Positions 5,944 to 14,592 of a stretch of 64,000 bases of DNA are shown here, piece by piece. The notes under the pieces were generated by a model that saw only the letters and a list, made by a program, of their open reading frames with translations, made no database searches and was not told the DNA's origin. This DNA is from CAXXOK01 sp963675655 (GTDB taxonomy: Bacteria > Bacillota > Clostridia > Christensenellales > Aristaeellaceae). Position numbers and translations under genes: made by a program. The stretch is from NCBI GenBank assembly GCA_963675655.1, contig OY776489.1:1-64000 (forward strand), in the 5' to 3' direction. Within the stretch, counting starts at the first letter, position 1, and each line of letters begins with the position of its first letter.

Positions 5944-6573
5944 ATGGCAAGAATACTTATTTTTGGAACCAATGAGCTAATATCGCAAAAGCTTTCCAAG
6001 ACGATGCAAAAAGAAGGCTTCCACGTACAATGCTGCGATGCCTTCAAGAAGTTGCCCACTTCTGATGAAGATGCAACACTGGTCATTCTGGATGCACGGC
6101 TGAAGTGGTCGGTCTGCCGCCCGCTGTTCGCTGAAATCCAGAAAATGGAGTATCCCGTACTGTTCTTGACCGCCGATAAGGAAATGACTTCGCACCTGCG
6201 CGCATTGTACCGCGGGCAGTCCGATGTGCTGATGATTCCTTTCGCCCCCAAAACGGCAATCGCCAAGGTGCAGGCATTGTTTGGGCATTCGGAATTCCTG
6301 CGCGAACTTTCCATAGACCATGCAGAGCATGTCGCCATGCTGGATGGCGAGCGTGTGGAGTTAACGGCGCAGGAATATGCACTGCTGCTGGCTTTAATGG
6401 AGAACCCGGATATGCCGATTAGCCGCGAGCAGCTGTTGCGAACGGCATGGGGGTACCAAAGCATGGGAGAAACCCGGACCGTGGATGTACACGTTCAGCG
6501 CCTGCGCAAGAAACTGGGCGTAGAGCGGATTGAAACAGTCTACAAATGCGGCTATCGATTAAAGATGGCGTAA
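5944..6573 (+). CDS. OmpR-family response regulator with degenerate receiver
   Basis: 209 residues; GAGGTG precedes the ATG. The C-terminal winged helix (~125-209, VDVHVQRLRKKLG, YKCGYRLK) is a standard OmpR/PhoB DNA-binding domain. The N-terminal receiver-like domain keeps a possible phosphoacceptor Asp50 (VILDAR) and a Thr76, but the acidic pair that binds Mg is replaced (IFGTNE in place of the usual VDDE) and the conserved Lys before Pro99 is Met97 (VLMIPF). No histidine kinase is adjacent. It is therefore probably an orphan, phosphorylation-independent regulator; targets are unknown. It is followed by a hairpin at 6789. Confidence 0.85.
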   Translation: MARILIFGTNELISQKLSKTMQKEGFHVQCCDAFKKLPTSDEDATLVILDARLKWSVCRPLFAEIQKMEYPVLFLTADKEMTSHLRALYRGQSDVLMIPFAPKTAIAKVQALFGHSEFLRELSIDHAEHVAMLDGERVELTAQEYALLLALMENPDMPISREQLLRTAWGYQSMGETRTVDVHVQRLRKKLGVERIETVYKCGYRLKMA

Positions 6574-6866
6574 TTGCACCAACGCAACGTATAGCCAAAA
6601 AATACCGGAGATATTAACATATACAGAGTAAACGATCCGTGCTTTCCCAGAAGCGCCAAAGCTTCAGGCGCTTGGATGGCATCGGATGGTGATCATTTTC
6701 ACGCGCATCCAATTATATTTCAACCAAACTGTTTAAATCCCTATGGTCTTTTCGCAATTGGCACCCCTTGCTAGCTTGGGTACCATTCATATACAGCACA
6801 AAGGCAGGCGATTATTCGCCCGTCTTTGTGCTGTATATCGTTCAATCCTGTTGAAATTACAGGCGG
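6574..6866. other. Gene-free spacer with hairpins
   Basis: Between the regulator and the bcsA-like pseudogene (convergent). It contains a 6-bp hairpin near 6653-6675 (AGCGCC / GGCGCT) and the large hairpin at 6789-6838. No coding sequence is seen. Confidence 0.5.
6789..6838. terminator. Strong hairpin between convergent genes
   Basis: 15-bp perfect outer stem (ATATACAGCACAAAG / CTTTGTGCTGTATAT) with further near-pairing inside (GCAGGCG / CGCCCGT). No T-run follows, but the position between convergent genes suggests bidirectional termination. Confidence 0.6.
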
Positions 6867-8769
6867 TTACTCATCTTCGCTTTTATGGTAACTCTGATTG
6901 CGATCCGTAATCAGTTTGATCAATTTTTTATACATATCTAAATTGTATTTTGAAAACTTCACGCCAAAAACGTTGCGCTTACCGATATGCTTTTTCCATG
7001 TCACCTGCCCTTGAATTTTACCAGTCTCTTTCGAATCCAAGGTTACCGTTTCATCTTTTTCCGTATCACCAGCCGGCTGATCGCACTCAATTTTTACACC
7101 CGTTTCTGATATATCACTGATTCTGCACTATATCCCGCTTTAGTCGTATGCTGACACGGCACTTTCCACGCGAAGCCGCTCCAACGCTCGTTTACGGGAT
7201 TTTCAATACAATCAAGAATGCTTATACACACTGCCGCTGTGTTGTACGCCGTCCACACCGCATTGATCAGTACACTTTCCAGCCTGAATGCATTTCCGGC
7301 AATATGCTGTGATATCAACACCCAACTGTATACCGTAAGCCCCAGAATGATGATGAACAGTAACGCCGTTGATAGTGAAAACCTGGTTTATTCTCATGTA
7401 TACATTTTAGCGTTACCCGAAAAGGAAGCCGGCGGGAGAAAATCGCCTCCATCAACGCTGCAACACTCAGCTACGACGCTATTGCGACATCGTAAATATG
7501 GCTCCATGTAGCCGCACGGCTTTGCCGCATCAAATAGCCTTGCCGCTAAAAATGAGACCGTAAAAAACGGCAGCCAGAACAGCAGGAACGCTTGCAATGA
7601 CGTACTGATAATAACTGTACCAAAAATGAGATATACCAGCGGGCAGAGCAGATAACCATCTTCTGTGCGCCAAAAAACCAATAAATAAAACCGTCAAAAT
7701 AAATGAGGCGTTGTATGCAGCCCCTTCACCGTCAGAGGATTCCATTATTTCACCTATATATTTCCGCGGCGCCAGCTTTCCCGCTGGCATATTAAATCGG
7801 AAAAGGTTTCTACGGAAAGGCCGTGCATAATACCTCTTTGATGAATACCGTTTGGTATCCCCGGGCCTGTAGCAGCATCCCGGTTGCCATGTTTTCCGTA
7901 ATCGTGCCTACCGGTACGCCGCCAATCTCATCCAGCACTTTGCGGCGGAAAACCGCATTTGTTCCCACATGCAGCCCCGCGTTATAACGTGTGCGCCCAC
8001 CTGTATCTCCCGTATAAACAAATCCTGCTCGTTGGAGATTTGCGTATTCAGGTAAAGATTATACTGAAACGGATCAGGGTTGCCAAACACTTGCGGCATC
8101 TGCACAAACCCAACTGTATCATTTATAAAATAATCAATAATTTTTTGTAAAAACGCTGATTTGGTACCACGTCTGCCTCCAGCAGCGCAATAAAACGGCC
8201 ATTCGTGTTATGCAATGGGTAGTCGATGTTTCCGGCCTTTGCATGGCTTTTTTCCGGGCGGGCAAGGTATTGAATACCTAGTTTCTCACACAGCGCTTTT
8301 GCTGTCTCGCGTGCGCCGTCATCACAAAGGGTTATGGTGATTTTATCTTTTAGGTAATCCAAGTTGAGGTGGCCAACAATTGTCTTGGTTATAATGGAGA
8401 TACTTTCGTTATAGGTGGCAAACAGCACATCCACGGTAGACAATGTATCCCGCACCTCCGCCGCGTGCTGCTCGGGCTTTTACGGGTGAATAAACCAAAA
8501 ACGATTCACCAACGCCTGACTGCAACCCATTGCCTCGGCTAAAATCAACAGCACGCCACAGATGATGCTTGCGCCGCAAAGGACGGCGGCAGTGAGTATC
8601 CGATGCGCCAGATCAAGTAGACCAGTCCAAAGACGAGGGATAGCCCCACAAAAGTATTCCACCAAAGTCGCCACTTTTTTGCAAGTAGATACAATATGAA
8701 TACGACTAGCAAAAAACCTGCAGCAACATACGGGAACTGTGCATCGCTTATTCCATCCAGAAAAAACAT
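6867..8769 (-). pseudogene. Decayed BcsA-like cellulose synthase (GT2 + PilZ)
   Basis: The reading frame starts with ATG at 8769 (GGGGG upstream) and can be followed to a stop at 6867, about 630 codons, only by correcting several lesions. Visible pieces in order: N-terminal membrane helices; family-2 glycosyltransferase core (VDVLFATYNES, LCDDG, EADVVP); NPDPFQYNL and SNEQDLF; a QRESWRRGNI segment matching Q-x-x-R-W; further membrane helices; a YN-x-A..E..P segment; and a C-terminal PilZ domain with DISETGVKI, the cyclic-di-GMP-binding signature. Lesions include a TAA at 8480, a TAG after the QRESW motif near 7757, and frameshifts near 8590, 8130, 8000, 7400 and 7130. In life it would polymerise UDP-glucose into beta-glucan under c-di-GMP control. 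No bcsB or other partner is adjacent. Confidence 0.85.
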
Positions 8770-8876
8770 GTCTTTCCCCCTTTTGTTCAATTTCCACATT
8801 TATACGATTGTATCGCACATGCAATATCAAGAACCCTTCATTCAAGCAGCATATTTGTACTATCACCAATATAAAA

Positions 8877-8913
8877 GAAGCGACTGTCTGCTTTTATACA
8901 GCACAGTCGCTTC
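8877..8913 (-). terminator. Terminator of the plsC-gltS operon
   Basis: 11-bp perfect stem (GAAGCGACTGT / ACAGTCGCTTC), followed on the minus strand by TTTTATATT, 52 bp beyond the gltS-like stop. Confidence 0.8.
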
Positions 8914-8964
8914 CAAATTTAAATTGAATTTAATTTTCTTTCATGTCACACCATGTTAAATGAA

Positions 8965-10356
8965 TTACGAATCAGCCTGTACCGATTTTTGCTTTCCTCT
9001 TTTATGCAGCAAAATCCATAGTAGCGCTGCCAGATAAGCGAAAATCAATCCAATGGTAATGAAAAGCATCGTTTCCGATTCCGCTGCCAGGGCAATAAAA
9101 ATCAGCATCGGGCTACCCAATGCGATTCCAAAGCCGCTACCCGTAACCAGATTATTCGCCGCCGGTGTCTCAAAGTTCGGGTCAATAGGCCGCAGCAGCA
9201 AAATGCCGGAACTGATGGTTCCCGTCATCATACCATAAACGGAAAGGAATCCTTCGTAGTAATAGTTCGGGTATATCTTTCTACAGATCCAGCGAAGATA
9301 AAGGAAGGTTACGAATCCGCCGGATACCGCCGTGATGATAAAAGGCACCCAAAGCTCAGATAAATCCGCAAAGTTGATGGAGGCAATTCCGGCCACGATC
9401 ATCAAATCAAACGCCATGCCTGAAATGCGGCTGAGCAAATAGTTATTCTGATACTGTCTCGTCATCACCTTAGATTTGCGTAAAATATGGAGCACGCCTT
9501 TTATGCCCATCGCCAGGAGAGAACCAATGATAAAATTAAATCCCCATAAAAGCGGCGATAGCGTTTTGGTGAGCCCCGGCGCGGTTGCTGCAATCAGGCT
9601 GGTGAGTCCCCATGTGACCAGATAGGTACACAGGTAGGCAAGCAATACCAGCGCAACCTGAATTGATAGTTTGTCAACCGATTCGGAAAGCGGTATTTCT
9701 CCCTTATCCTGAAACACATCCACCGTTACCGAGCCGGAAAGAAGGCTTTCCTCCTTACGTTTGTGTTTACCGGAGCGAACCAGAAAATTTAGGTATAATA
9801 CGCCGACCAGGCACGCACACAGATAACCTGCCGCTGCCAGAGAAAGTCCGTAGGATTGTCCGCCAAAGAAGCCAAGCGTTTCATAGGTTACGCCGACATT
9901 GTTGGCTTGTCCCGGCCCTTGTCCGAAAGCCATTGGCAACAGAATGCCGGAGGCTTTGAACAACTGTGGCATCCACAGATACCCCAGCAGCAGCGATATC
10001 GCCAGCCCGACAATCGCCTGCACCAGATACGTTGTAATAATGGTTGCGCCTGTGCGGAAACCCGCCCCTTTATCCCGTTCCCCGCGGTTGTTGTTTACCC
10101 GCAGCGACAGCGCAATAAAACCAATGGCAATGCCATGGTAGGTAATCATCTCTAAAAAGTTTTCCGGTATCCGGATGATGCCGCCGCTTTTCAGCGCCAA
10201 CAGGATAAAACCAGCCAGTACGGACGTGGGAATCAGGCTTTTCCGTATCAATTTGGTTTTCCGTACAATCGCGTTGGACAACAGTAACACGCCTGCGATA
10301 ATCCCCATGATGATAAAGAAGTTCCACATTTCGGAATTGGCGGCTGAATAGTCCAT
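8965..10356 (-). CDS. gltS: GltS-like sodium:glutamate symporter family protein
   Basis: 463-residue membrane protein with about 11-12 hydrophobic segments in two halves. Motifs AFGQGPGQANNVG in the first half and TGTISSGILLLRP, TGSGFGIALGSP in the second occupy the places of the glycine-rich re-entrant loops of the GltS family, which imports glutamate with sodium. The loop wording differs from E. coli GltS, so the substrate may differ. It follows plsC by 2 bp, forming a two-gene operon, and ends at a terminator (8877-8913). Confidence 0.75.
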   Translation of the reverse strand: MDYSAANSEMWNFFIIMGIIAGVLLLSNAIVRKTKLIRKSLIPTSVLAGFILLALKSGGIIRIPENFLEMITYHGIAIGFIALSLRVNNNRGERDKGAGFRTGATIITTYLVQAIVGLAISLLLGYLWMPQLFKASGILLPMAFGQGPGQANNVGVTYETLGFFGGQSYGLSLAAAGYLCACLVGVLYLNFLVRSGKHKRKEESLLSGSVTVDVFQDKGEIPLSESVDKLSIQVALVLLAYLCTYLVTWGLTSLIAATAPGLTKTLSPLLWGFNFIIGSLLAMGIKGVLHILRKSKVMTRQYQNNYLLSRISGMAFDLMIVAGIASINFADLSELWVPFIITAVSGGFVTFLYLRWICRKIYPNYYYEGFLSVYGMMTGTISSGILLLRPIDPNFETPAANNLVTGSGFGIALGSPMLIFIALAAESETMLFITIGLIFAYLAALLWILLHKRGKQKSVQADS

Positions 10357-10358
10357 CG

Positions 10359-11513
10359 TTATCCTCTCTCTTTTCGCATCATTTCAAACGCTTCAAAATA
10401 TTTTAATCCGCTCCGTTCCATCGCCGATAACACCTGATAACGGCTTTGTTCGCCTGCGGAAAAAACAATTGTGTTTTTACCGTATATCTCCAGCCCCTGT
10501 AAATCTTGCATATCCACATGGAAGTCCCCGCAGTTCAACCCGTTCCCGCCAAAGGTTAGTGTGCCGCAAGCCACTTCCTGCGTGCGGTGATCCGGAAAAA
10601 TACGCAGTATCGTTTGGTTTGCGTCCGCAAAGAGCGGCTGCTCCGGATGGGCGTGAAACAGTTCTGTTAAATAGTCCCGCTGCCATTGCCCCCATGCTTC
10701 CAAAGTATCAAACGGGCATTCGTCTGAGCGCAGGTATCCGGTTTCCGTATAGGTAGCTGTGAGCCCGCAGGAGCACTTCACCTGATCATCTTTGCCGTGC
10801 ACCGTTCCAAACGCATGGCAGCGTGGGCATACGTACAGTACGTTTTGTATTCCCTCCGCCAACTTTTTACCGCGGTAAGGCACAGGCCGTTCTTCCTGGC
10901 GGCGATATGCATCCTCATCAATATCCCGTGCAATTAATGTATTTACTTCTTCGGCAGTCATACCGGAAATGGTCTGCGAAGAATATGTGCGTACCACATA
11001 GCCGCGCATTTTCCCCCTGCGCAGCGTATGCGCCCAGCGTGGGCTTGAAAAATAACCGCCCTCCAGCCGATAGGTTACCAGTGCTGCGCCGGAGGCCTTC
11101 ACCATTGAACCGGTAGCCGGATGCACCGGGCATGTCGCCCCCTGAAAAGACTTATTGCCCTCTGCAAATAAAGCGACATTACTGCCTTTGCGCAATCTGC
11201 GTACCATTTGCAGTGCAGTCGTTGCATCCGCGCCGCCTTTGCGTTTGGGAATCGGATCGAAAAAATAAACCAGTAACTTTCGCATCCATCCCGTACGAAA
11301 AATGTGTTCGCTGGCTACGAAATACATATGCCGCGGGAAGCTGATCCCCACAAAAATCATATCAAAATCTGTATTATGATTTGCAATTACAATATATGGT
11401 TCATCCACTACAGGCGCAGGCGCTCCCTGAAAGCGAAACATGCGCTCCACAGGCCAACGGACGATATTGCGTACTACTGCATAAAACCAAACGTGTCGTA
11501 CGTATCCCTGCAT
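10359..11513 (-). CDS. PlsC-type acyltransferase with C-terminal zinc ribbon
   Basis: 384 residues. The N-terminal half is a 1-acylglycerol-3-phosphate acyltransferase domain: NHNTDFD with His46 and Asp51 (the NHx4D catalytic motif) and FAEGNKS (116-122) in the place of the FPEGTRS glycerophosphate-binding motif. Such enzymes make phosphatidic acid at the membrane. The C-terminal half is unusual for PlsC: it has a Cys4 zinc ribbon (C229xxC232, C247xC249) followed by a beta-rich domain of about 120 residues of unknown role. Other acyl acceptors are possible. It is the first gene of the operon with the gltS-like gene. Confidence 0.8.
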   Translation of the reverse strand: MQGYVRHVWFYAVVRNIVRWPVERMFRFQGAPAPVVDEPYIVIANHNTDFDMIFVGISFPRHMYFVASEHIFRTGWMRKLLVYFFDPIPKRKGGADATTALQMVRRLRKGSNVALFAEGNKSFQGATCPVHPATGSMVKASGAALVTYRLEGGYFSSPRWAHTLRRGKMRGYVVRTYSSQTISGMTAEEVNTLIARDIDEDAYRRQEERPVPYRGKKLAEGIQNVLYVCPRCHAFGTVHGKDDQVKCSCGLTATYTETGYLRSDECPFDTLEAWGQWQRDYLTELFHAHPEQPLFADANQTILRIFPDHRTQEVACGTLTFGGNGLNCGDFHVDMQDLQGLEIYGKNTIVFSAGEQSRYQVLSAMERSGLKYFEAFEMMRKERG

Positions 11514-11855
11514 TTTCTATATCCTCATATATCGGCTTGAGTAACAACGTTAACGTATACAAGATATCATATTGCGTACCTTTTTTCCATAGTGCATTTA
11601 CCCTTTCCTTTAATTCGCAAAACATTTCGCTATACCGTAAAGACCTTATCATTATTGTATTTACTTAAGAATGAGTACGTTCGTAAGCCTTGCGGTATTT
11701 ATGTAAAATGATTGTATGGCATATATATTGACTGGGTAAAGTGAGCATTATAAGGGGTTATTCTTCATTTTTTGTTATGCTATACTGTTGCATAGCAATA
11801 TCAATGGCATATGAAGCTATTCGGTTCATATGACCACGTAAGGGAGAATCGCCAT
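11514..11855. other. AT-rich intergenic region between divergent genes
   Basis: Promoter region for plsC (minus) and the isomerase gene (plus). TTGACT followed by TATAAG (15-base spacing, about 11730-11757) and a TATACT near 11780 are candidate plus-strand promoter boxes. No gene is seen. Confidence 0.45.
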
Positions 11856-12692
11856 ATGAATATCGGCATCCGTTTTCACGATCTTGCTCCCGGTACAATA
11901 GCACAGCGCGCAGCTGTTGCACATGCTCAGGGTTTTACCTGCGCCCATCTAGCTTTATATAAAGCATTGGAAAACGCTCCGCCGATATCCGGGTTTTCCG
12001 AAGCTTTTGCACAATCACTTAAACAGGAAATACAGCCTCTCTCTATCGCAATTTTAGGCTGCTATTTGAATCTGGCGCATCCCGATGAGGCTGTTTATCA
12101 GGATACACTCGCCCGCTATTTTGCGCATCTTTAACTTGCGTCCCAAATCGGAAATTGCATCGTTGGTACGGAAACCGGCAGCCCAAATCCGGAATGCCGT
12201 TACGATCCGCTGCGCACGCACAGTGAAGAAGCGCTGCAACTATTGATCAGCCGTTTGCGGCCCGTCGTGCAAGAGGCGGAGCGCTTGCAAACCACCATAG
12301 CTATTGAGCCTGTTTATACCAACATCGTCAGCACGCCGCAGCGCGCTCGTATCGTACTGGATGCCATCACCTCTCCTTGCTTAAAAATCATTCTTGACCC
12401 GGTAAATCTGCTACATCCAGATTGTATTCATCAAAGAGAAGAAATTATTTCTTCTGCCCTTGAGCTGCTTGGGCCGGATATCGCCGCCGTTCATCTGAAA
12501 GATTATCGCTGCCTGCATGGTAAAATGATCACCCTCGCCAGTGGGCTGGGCGATATGGACGACCATCAAGTGCTCAGCTACATCGTTGACAATATGCCTA
12601 ATGTACCGGTTACATTGGAAAACACACGCCCGGATAACGCGCAGGCAGCACGGGAGCGCATCGCAGCTCTTTACGGCAAATTCTGGCTATAA
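11856..12692 (+). pseudogene. Sugar phosphate isomerase/epimerase, interrupted by one stop
   Basis: From the ATG at 11856 (AGGGAG 9 bases upstream; preferred to the upstream in-frame start) the frame is a TIM-barrel isomerase/epimerase of the AP-endonuclease-2 superfamily. An in-frame TAA at 12132-12134 falls in a conserved helix (RYFAHL-stop-LASQIGN), where related proteins have a sense codon. The same frame then continues unbroken for 185 codons with GTETGSPNPECRY, AIEPVYTNIVSTP, ILDPVNLLH, AVHLKDY and ENTRPDNAQAARERI, the expected metal- and substrate-site segments. One substitution would restore it. It is either a fresh pseudogene or a sequencing error; the substrate is unknown. Confidence 0.8.
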
Positions 12693-12719
12693 TCCACCAA
12701 GGCTGAATGAAAATGTATA

Positions 12720-12748
12720 TTGACAGTCACTTCGCCTGCTTCTATAAT
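12720..12748 (+). promoter_or_regulatory. Consensus sigma-A promoter of the flavodoxin gene
   Basis: TTGACA, 17-base spacer, TATAAT: a perfect consensus, about 60 bp ahead of the flavodoxin start. The leader contains a TGTCCG/CGGACA hairpin at about 12763-12789. Confidence 0.85.
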
Positions 12749-12810
12749 GAAGGAAAATGACAAATGTCCGGAAACGTGATTCGGACATACATGAAAGGTG
12801 ACGACCTCCT

Positions 12811-13236
12811 ATGAAATCCATCATTATGTATTATTCTTACAGCGGCCATACCAAGAAAGTTGCGGAAAAAATGGCGCATACGCTGGAATCCGATCTTCTG
12901 GAAGTGCAAACGCCAAAACGTAAGAATATCATTTCTACTTTTTTTGTAGATTGCCCCCGCGCTCGTATGCGTAAGATCACCGCTATTAAGCCCATCGAGT
13001 CGGCGTTGGAAACGTATGATCTGATCACGCTGGCAGTGCCGGTATGGGCCGGGTTCCCCGCCCCCGCATTTAACGCGATGGTAAAGCTGCTACCGCCCCA
13101 TAAGAATATACAGCTGGTTTTCGTCTCTTCCTCCGGCAACGGCGCCACTAAGAAGAGCGAAGAAGGAACACGCAAACTGATTAAAAAGCACGGTTGCTCG
13201 GTCGTAGATTACAAAGAAATTCGCGCACATGCCTAA
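12811..13236 (+). CDS. Flavodoxin-like protein
   Basis: 141 residues. The N-terminal phosphate-binding loop YYSYSGHTKKVAE (residues 7-19) is the FMN-binding loop of flavodoxins, and SSSGNGATKKSEE (~107-119) occupies the isoalloxazine-binding loop. A cysteine-containing insert (FFVDCPRARMRK) lies at residues ~45-56. Flavodoxins carry electrons at low potential; here the next gene is a methionine sulfoxide reductase, but the terminator between them suggests separate transcripts. It has its own perfect promoter. Confidence 0.88.
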   Translation: MKSIIMYYSYSGHTKKVAEKMAHTLESDLLEVQTPKRKNIISTFFVDCPRARMRKITAIKPIESALETYDLITLAVPVWAGFPAPAFNAMVKLLPPHKNIQLVFVSSSGNGATKKSEEGTRKLIKKHGCSVVDYKEIRAHA

Positions 13237-13242
13237 TACACA

Positions 13243-13278
13243 AGCAGAGGAAACAAAGTGTTTCCCCTGCTGTTTTTA
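13243..13278 (+). terminator. Terminator after flavodoxin
   Basis: 13-bp stem with one mismatch (AGCAGAGGAAACA / TGTTTCCCCTGCT), 3-base loop, followed by GTTTTTA. Confidence 0.85.
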
Positions 13279-13326
13279 TGGGTAACCTTTTCCAATCACC
13301 CGCTATATCGCCAAAGGAGGAATAGC

Positions 13327-14286
13327 ATGGCTACAATTTATCTAGCAGGCGGCTGTTTTTGGGGAATGGAAAAGTATATTGCTTCCATACACGGCGTTAC
13401 CTCTACATCCGTAGGGTATGCCAACGGCCATACCGAGGCGCCAACCTATGAAGAGGTGTGCCATAACAACACTGGTCACGCCGAAACCGTCGAGGTCGTT
13501 TATAACCCGGCTGTGCTGCCGCTTGCTTTTTTACTCTCGCTCTATTTTGACGCCATCGACCCTACCAGTGTAAACCGGCAGGGCGGCGACCAAGGTACAC
13601 AATACCGTACCGGCATCTATTACACCGACGAAAAAGATTTGCCTGTCATTCGGCAGGCCATGACATCCGAACAGAAAAAACATGAGCAACCGCTTGCTGT
13701 GGAAATAGCCCCATTGGCTCACTTCTACCGGGCGGAAGAATACCACCAAAAGTATTTGGATCATCATCCCAGCGGATATTGCCACATCGCCCCCGACAGG
13801 TTCACCAAAGCCGCGGCAGCCGTTGTGAACCCTGCGGATTATCCCCCGCCTCCACCCGCCGATTTGCACAGCCGCCTCACCCCAATGCAGTACGATGTTA
13901 CCCAGCGTAACGCTACCGAGCCCCCTTTTCGCAACGAGTTTAACCAACAGTTTGAAGCGGGTCTTTATGTGGACGTCACAACAGGCGAACCGCTTTTCAC
14001 ATCACAGGATAAATTCTATTCCGCCTGTGGCTGGCCGAGCTTTTCACGTCCGGTCGATCCCAACGTTGTGGTGGAAAAAACCGATACCAGCTACGATATG
14101 CTTCGCACAGAAGTACGCAGCCGCTCCGGAAATGCGCACCTTGGACATGTTTTTCAGGACGGCCCCGCCATGCAGGGCGGCAGACGCTACTGTATTAACA
14201 GCGCTGCGCTTCGTTTTATCCCCCTGGCAGAGATGGAGGCAGCCGGATACGGGTACCTGATCCCGTTGGTAAAGGGCGAAGCATAA
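13327..14286 (+). CDS. msrAB: Bifunctional methionine sulfoxide reductase MsrA-MsrB
   Basis: 319 residues from the ATG at 13327, which has AAAGGAGG upstream. The N-terminal MsrA domain (~1-160) carries the catalytic Cys10 in GGCFWG and the TQYRTGIYYTDE motif, and reduces methionine-S-sulfoxide. The C-terminal MsrB domain (~182-312) carries CGWPSFSRP (Cys234, likely resolving) and the catalytic Cys289 in RRYCINSAALRF, and reduces methionine-R-sulfoxide. The CxxC zinc pairs of many MsrB proteins are absent (DVTTGEPLF), so this is the zinc-free form. The fusion order A-B is common in Firmicutes. No signal peptide, so cytoplasmic. It repairs oxidised proteins. Confidence 0.95.
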   Translation: MATIYLAGGCFWGMEKYIASIHGVTSTSVGYANGHTEAPTYEEVCHNNTGHAETVEVVYNPAVLPLAFLLSLYFDAIDPTSVNRQGGDQGTQYRTGIYYTDEKDLPVIRQAMTSEQKKHEQPLAVEIAPLAHFYRAEEYHQKYLDHHPSGYCHIAPDRFTKAAAAVVNPADYPPPPPADLHSRLTPMQYDVTQRNATEPPFRNEFNQQFEAGLYVDVTTGEPLFTSQDKFYSACGWPSFSRPVDPNVVVEKTDTSYDMLRTEVRSRSGNAHLGHVFQDGPAMQGGRRYCINSAALRFIPLAEMEAAGYGYLIPLVKGEA

Positions 14287-14592
14287 GCTTTCGCAAGCCC
14301 TTGTATACAAGCAATTGCGTCGCTGTTTTCTACCAGATATTCCCAGCGAAAACGCAATGTTTTTAGTATGCCCAAGCCCATGACAAACGTTTGTTTACAT
14401 TGCATTTTTACTGTACTAATCGACAAAACAGCACTGTATTGAATTGACACAGCACTTGAACCTTAATACAATATATCTAAAGGCAATGGTGCTGAGTTTA
14501 GACCTGTGTGTGCTGCTCGAACAACGTTGCTTTTTTCTTCATTCTACTGGTATACAACCCGGTAAACCAAATTTAAAGGAGGTACCACTCGC
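14287..14592. other. Leader and promoter region of the liv operon
   Basis: No gene. It holds the liv promoter (14444-14472) and about 110 bases of leader with no obvious riboswitch. Confidence 0.5.
14444..14472 (+). promoter_or_regulatory. liv operon promoter
   Basis: TTGACA, 17-base spacer, TACAAT, about 120 bp upstream of livJ. No other strong promoter is visible before livJ. Confidence 0.85.
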
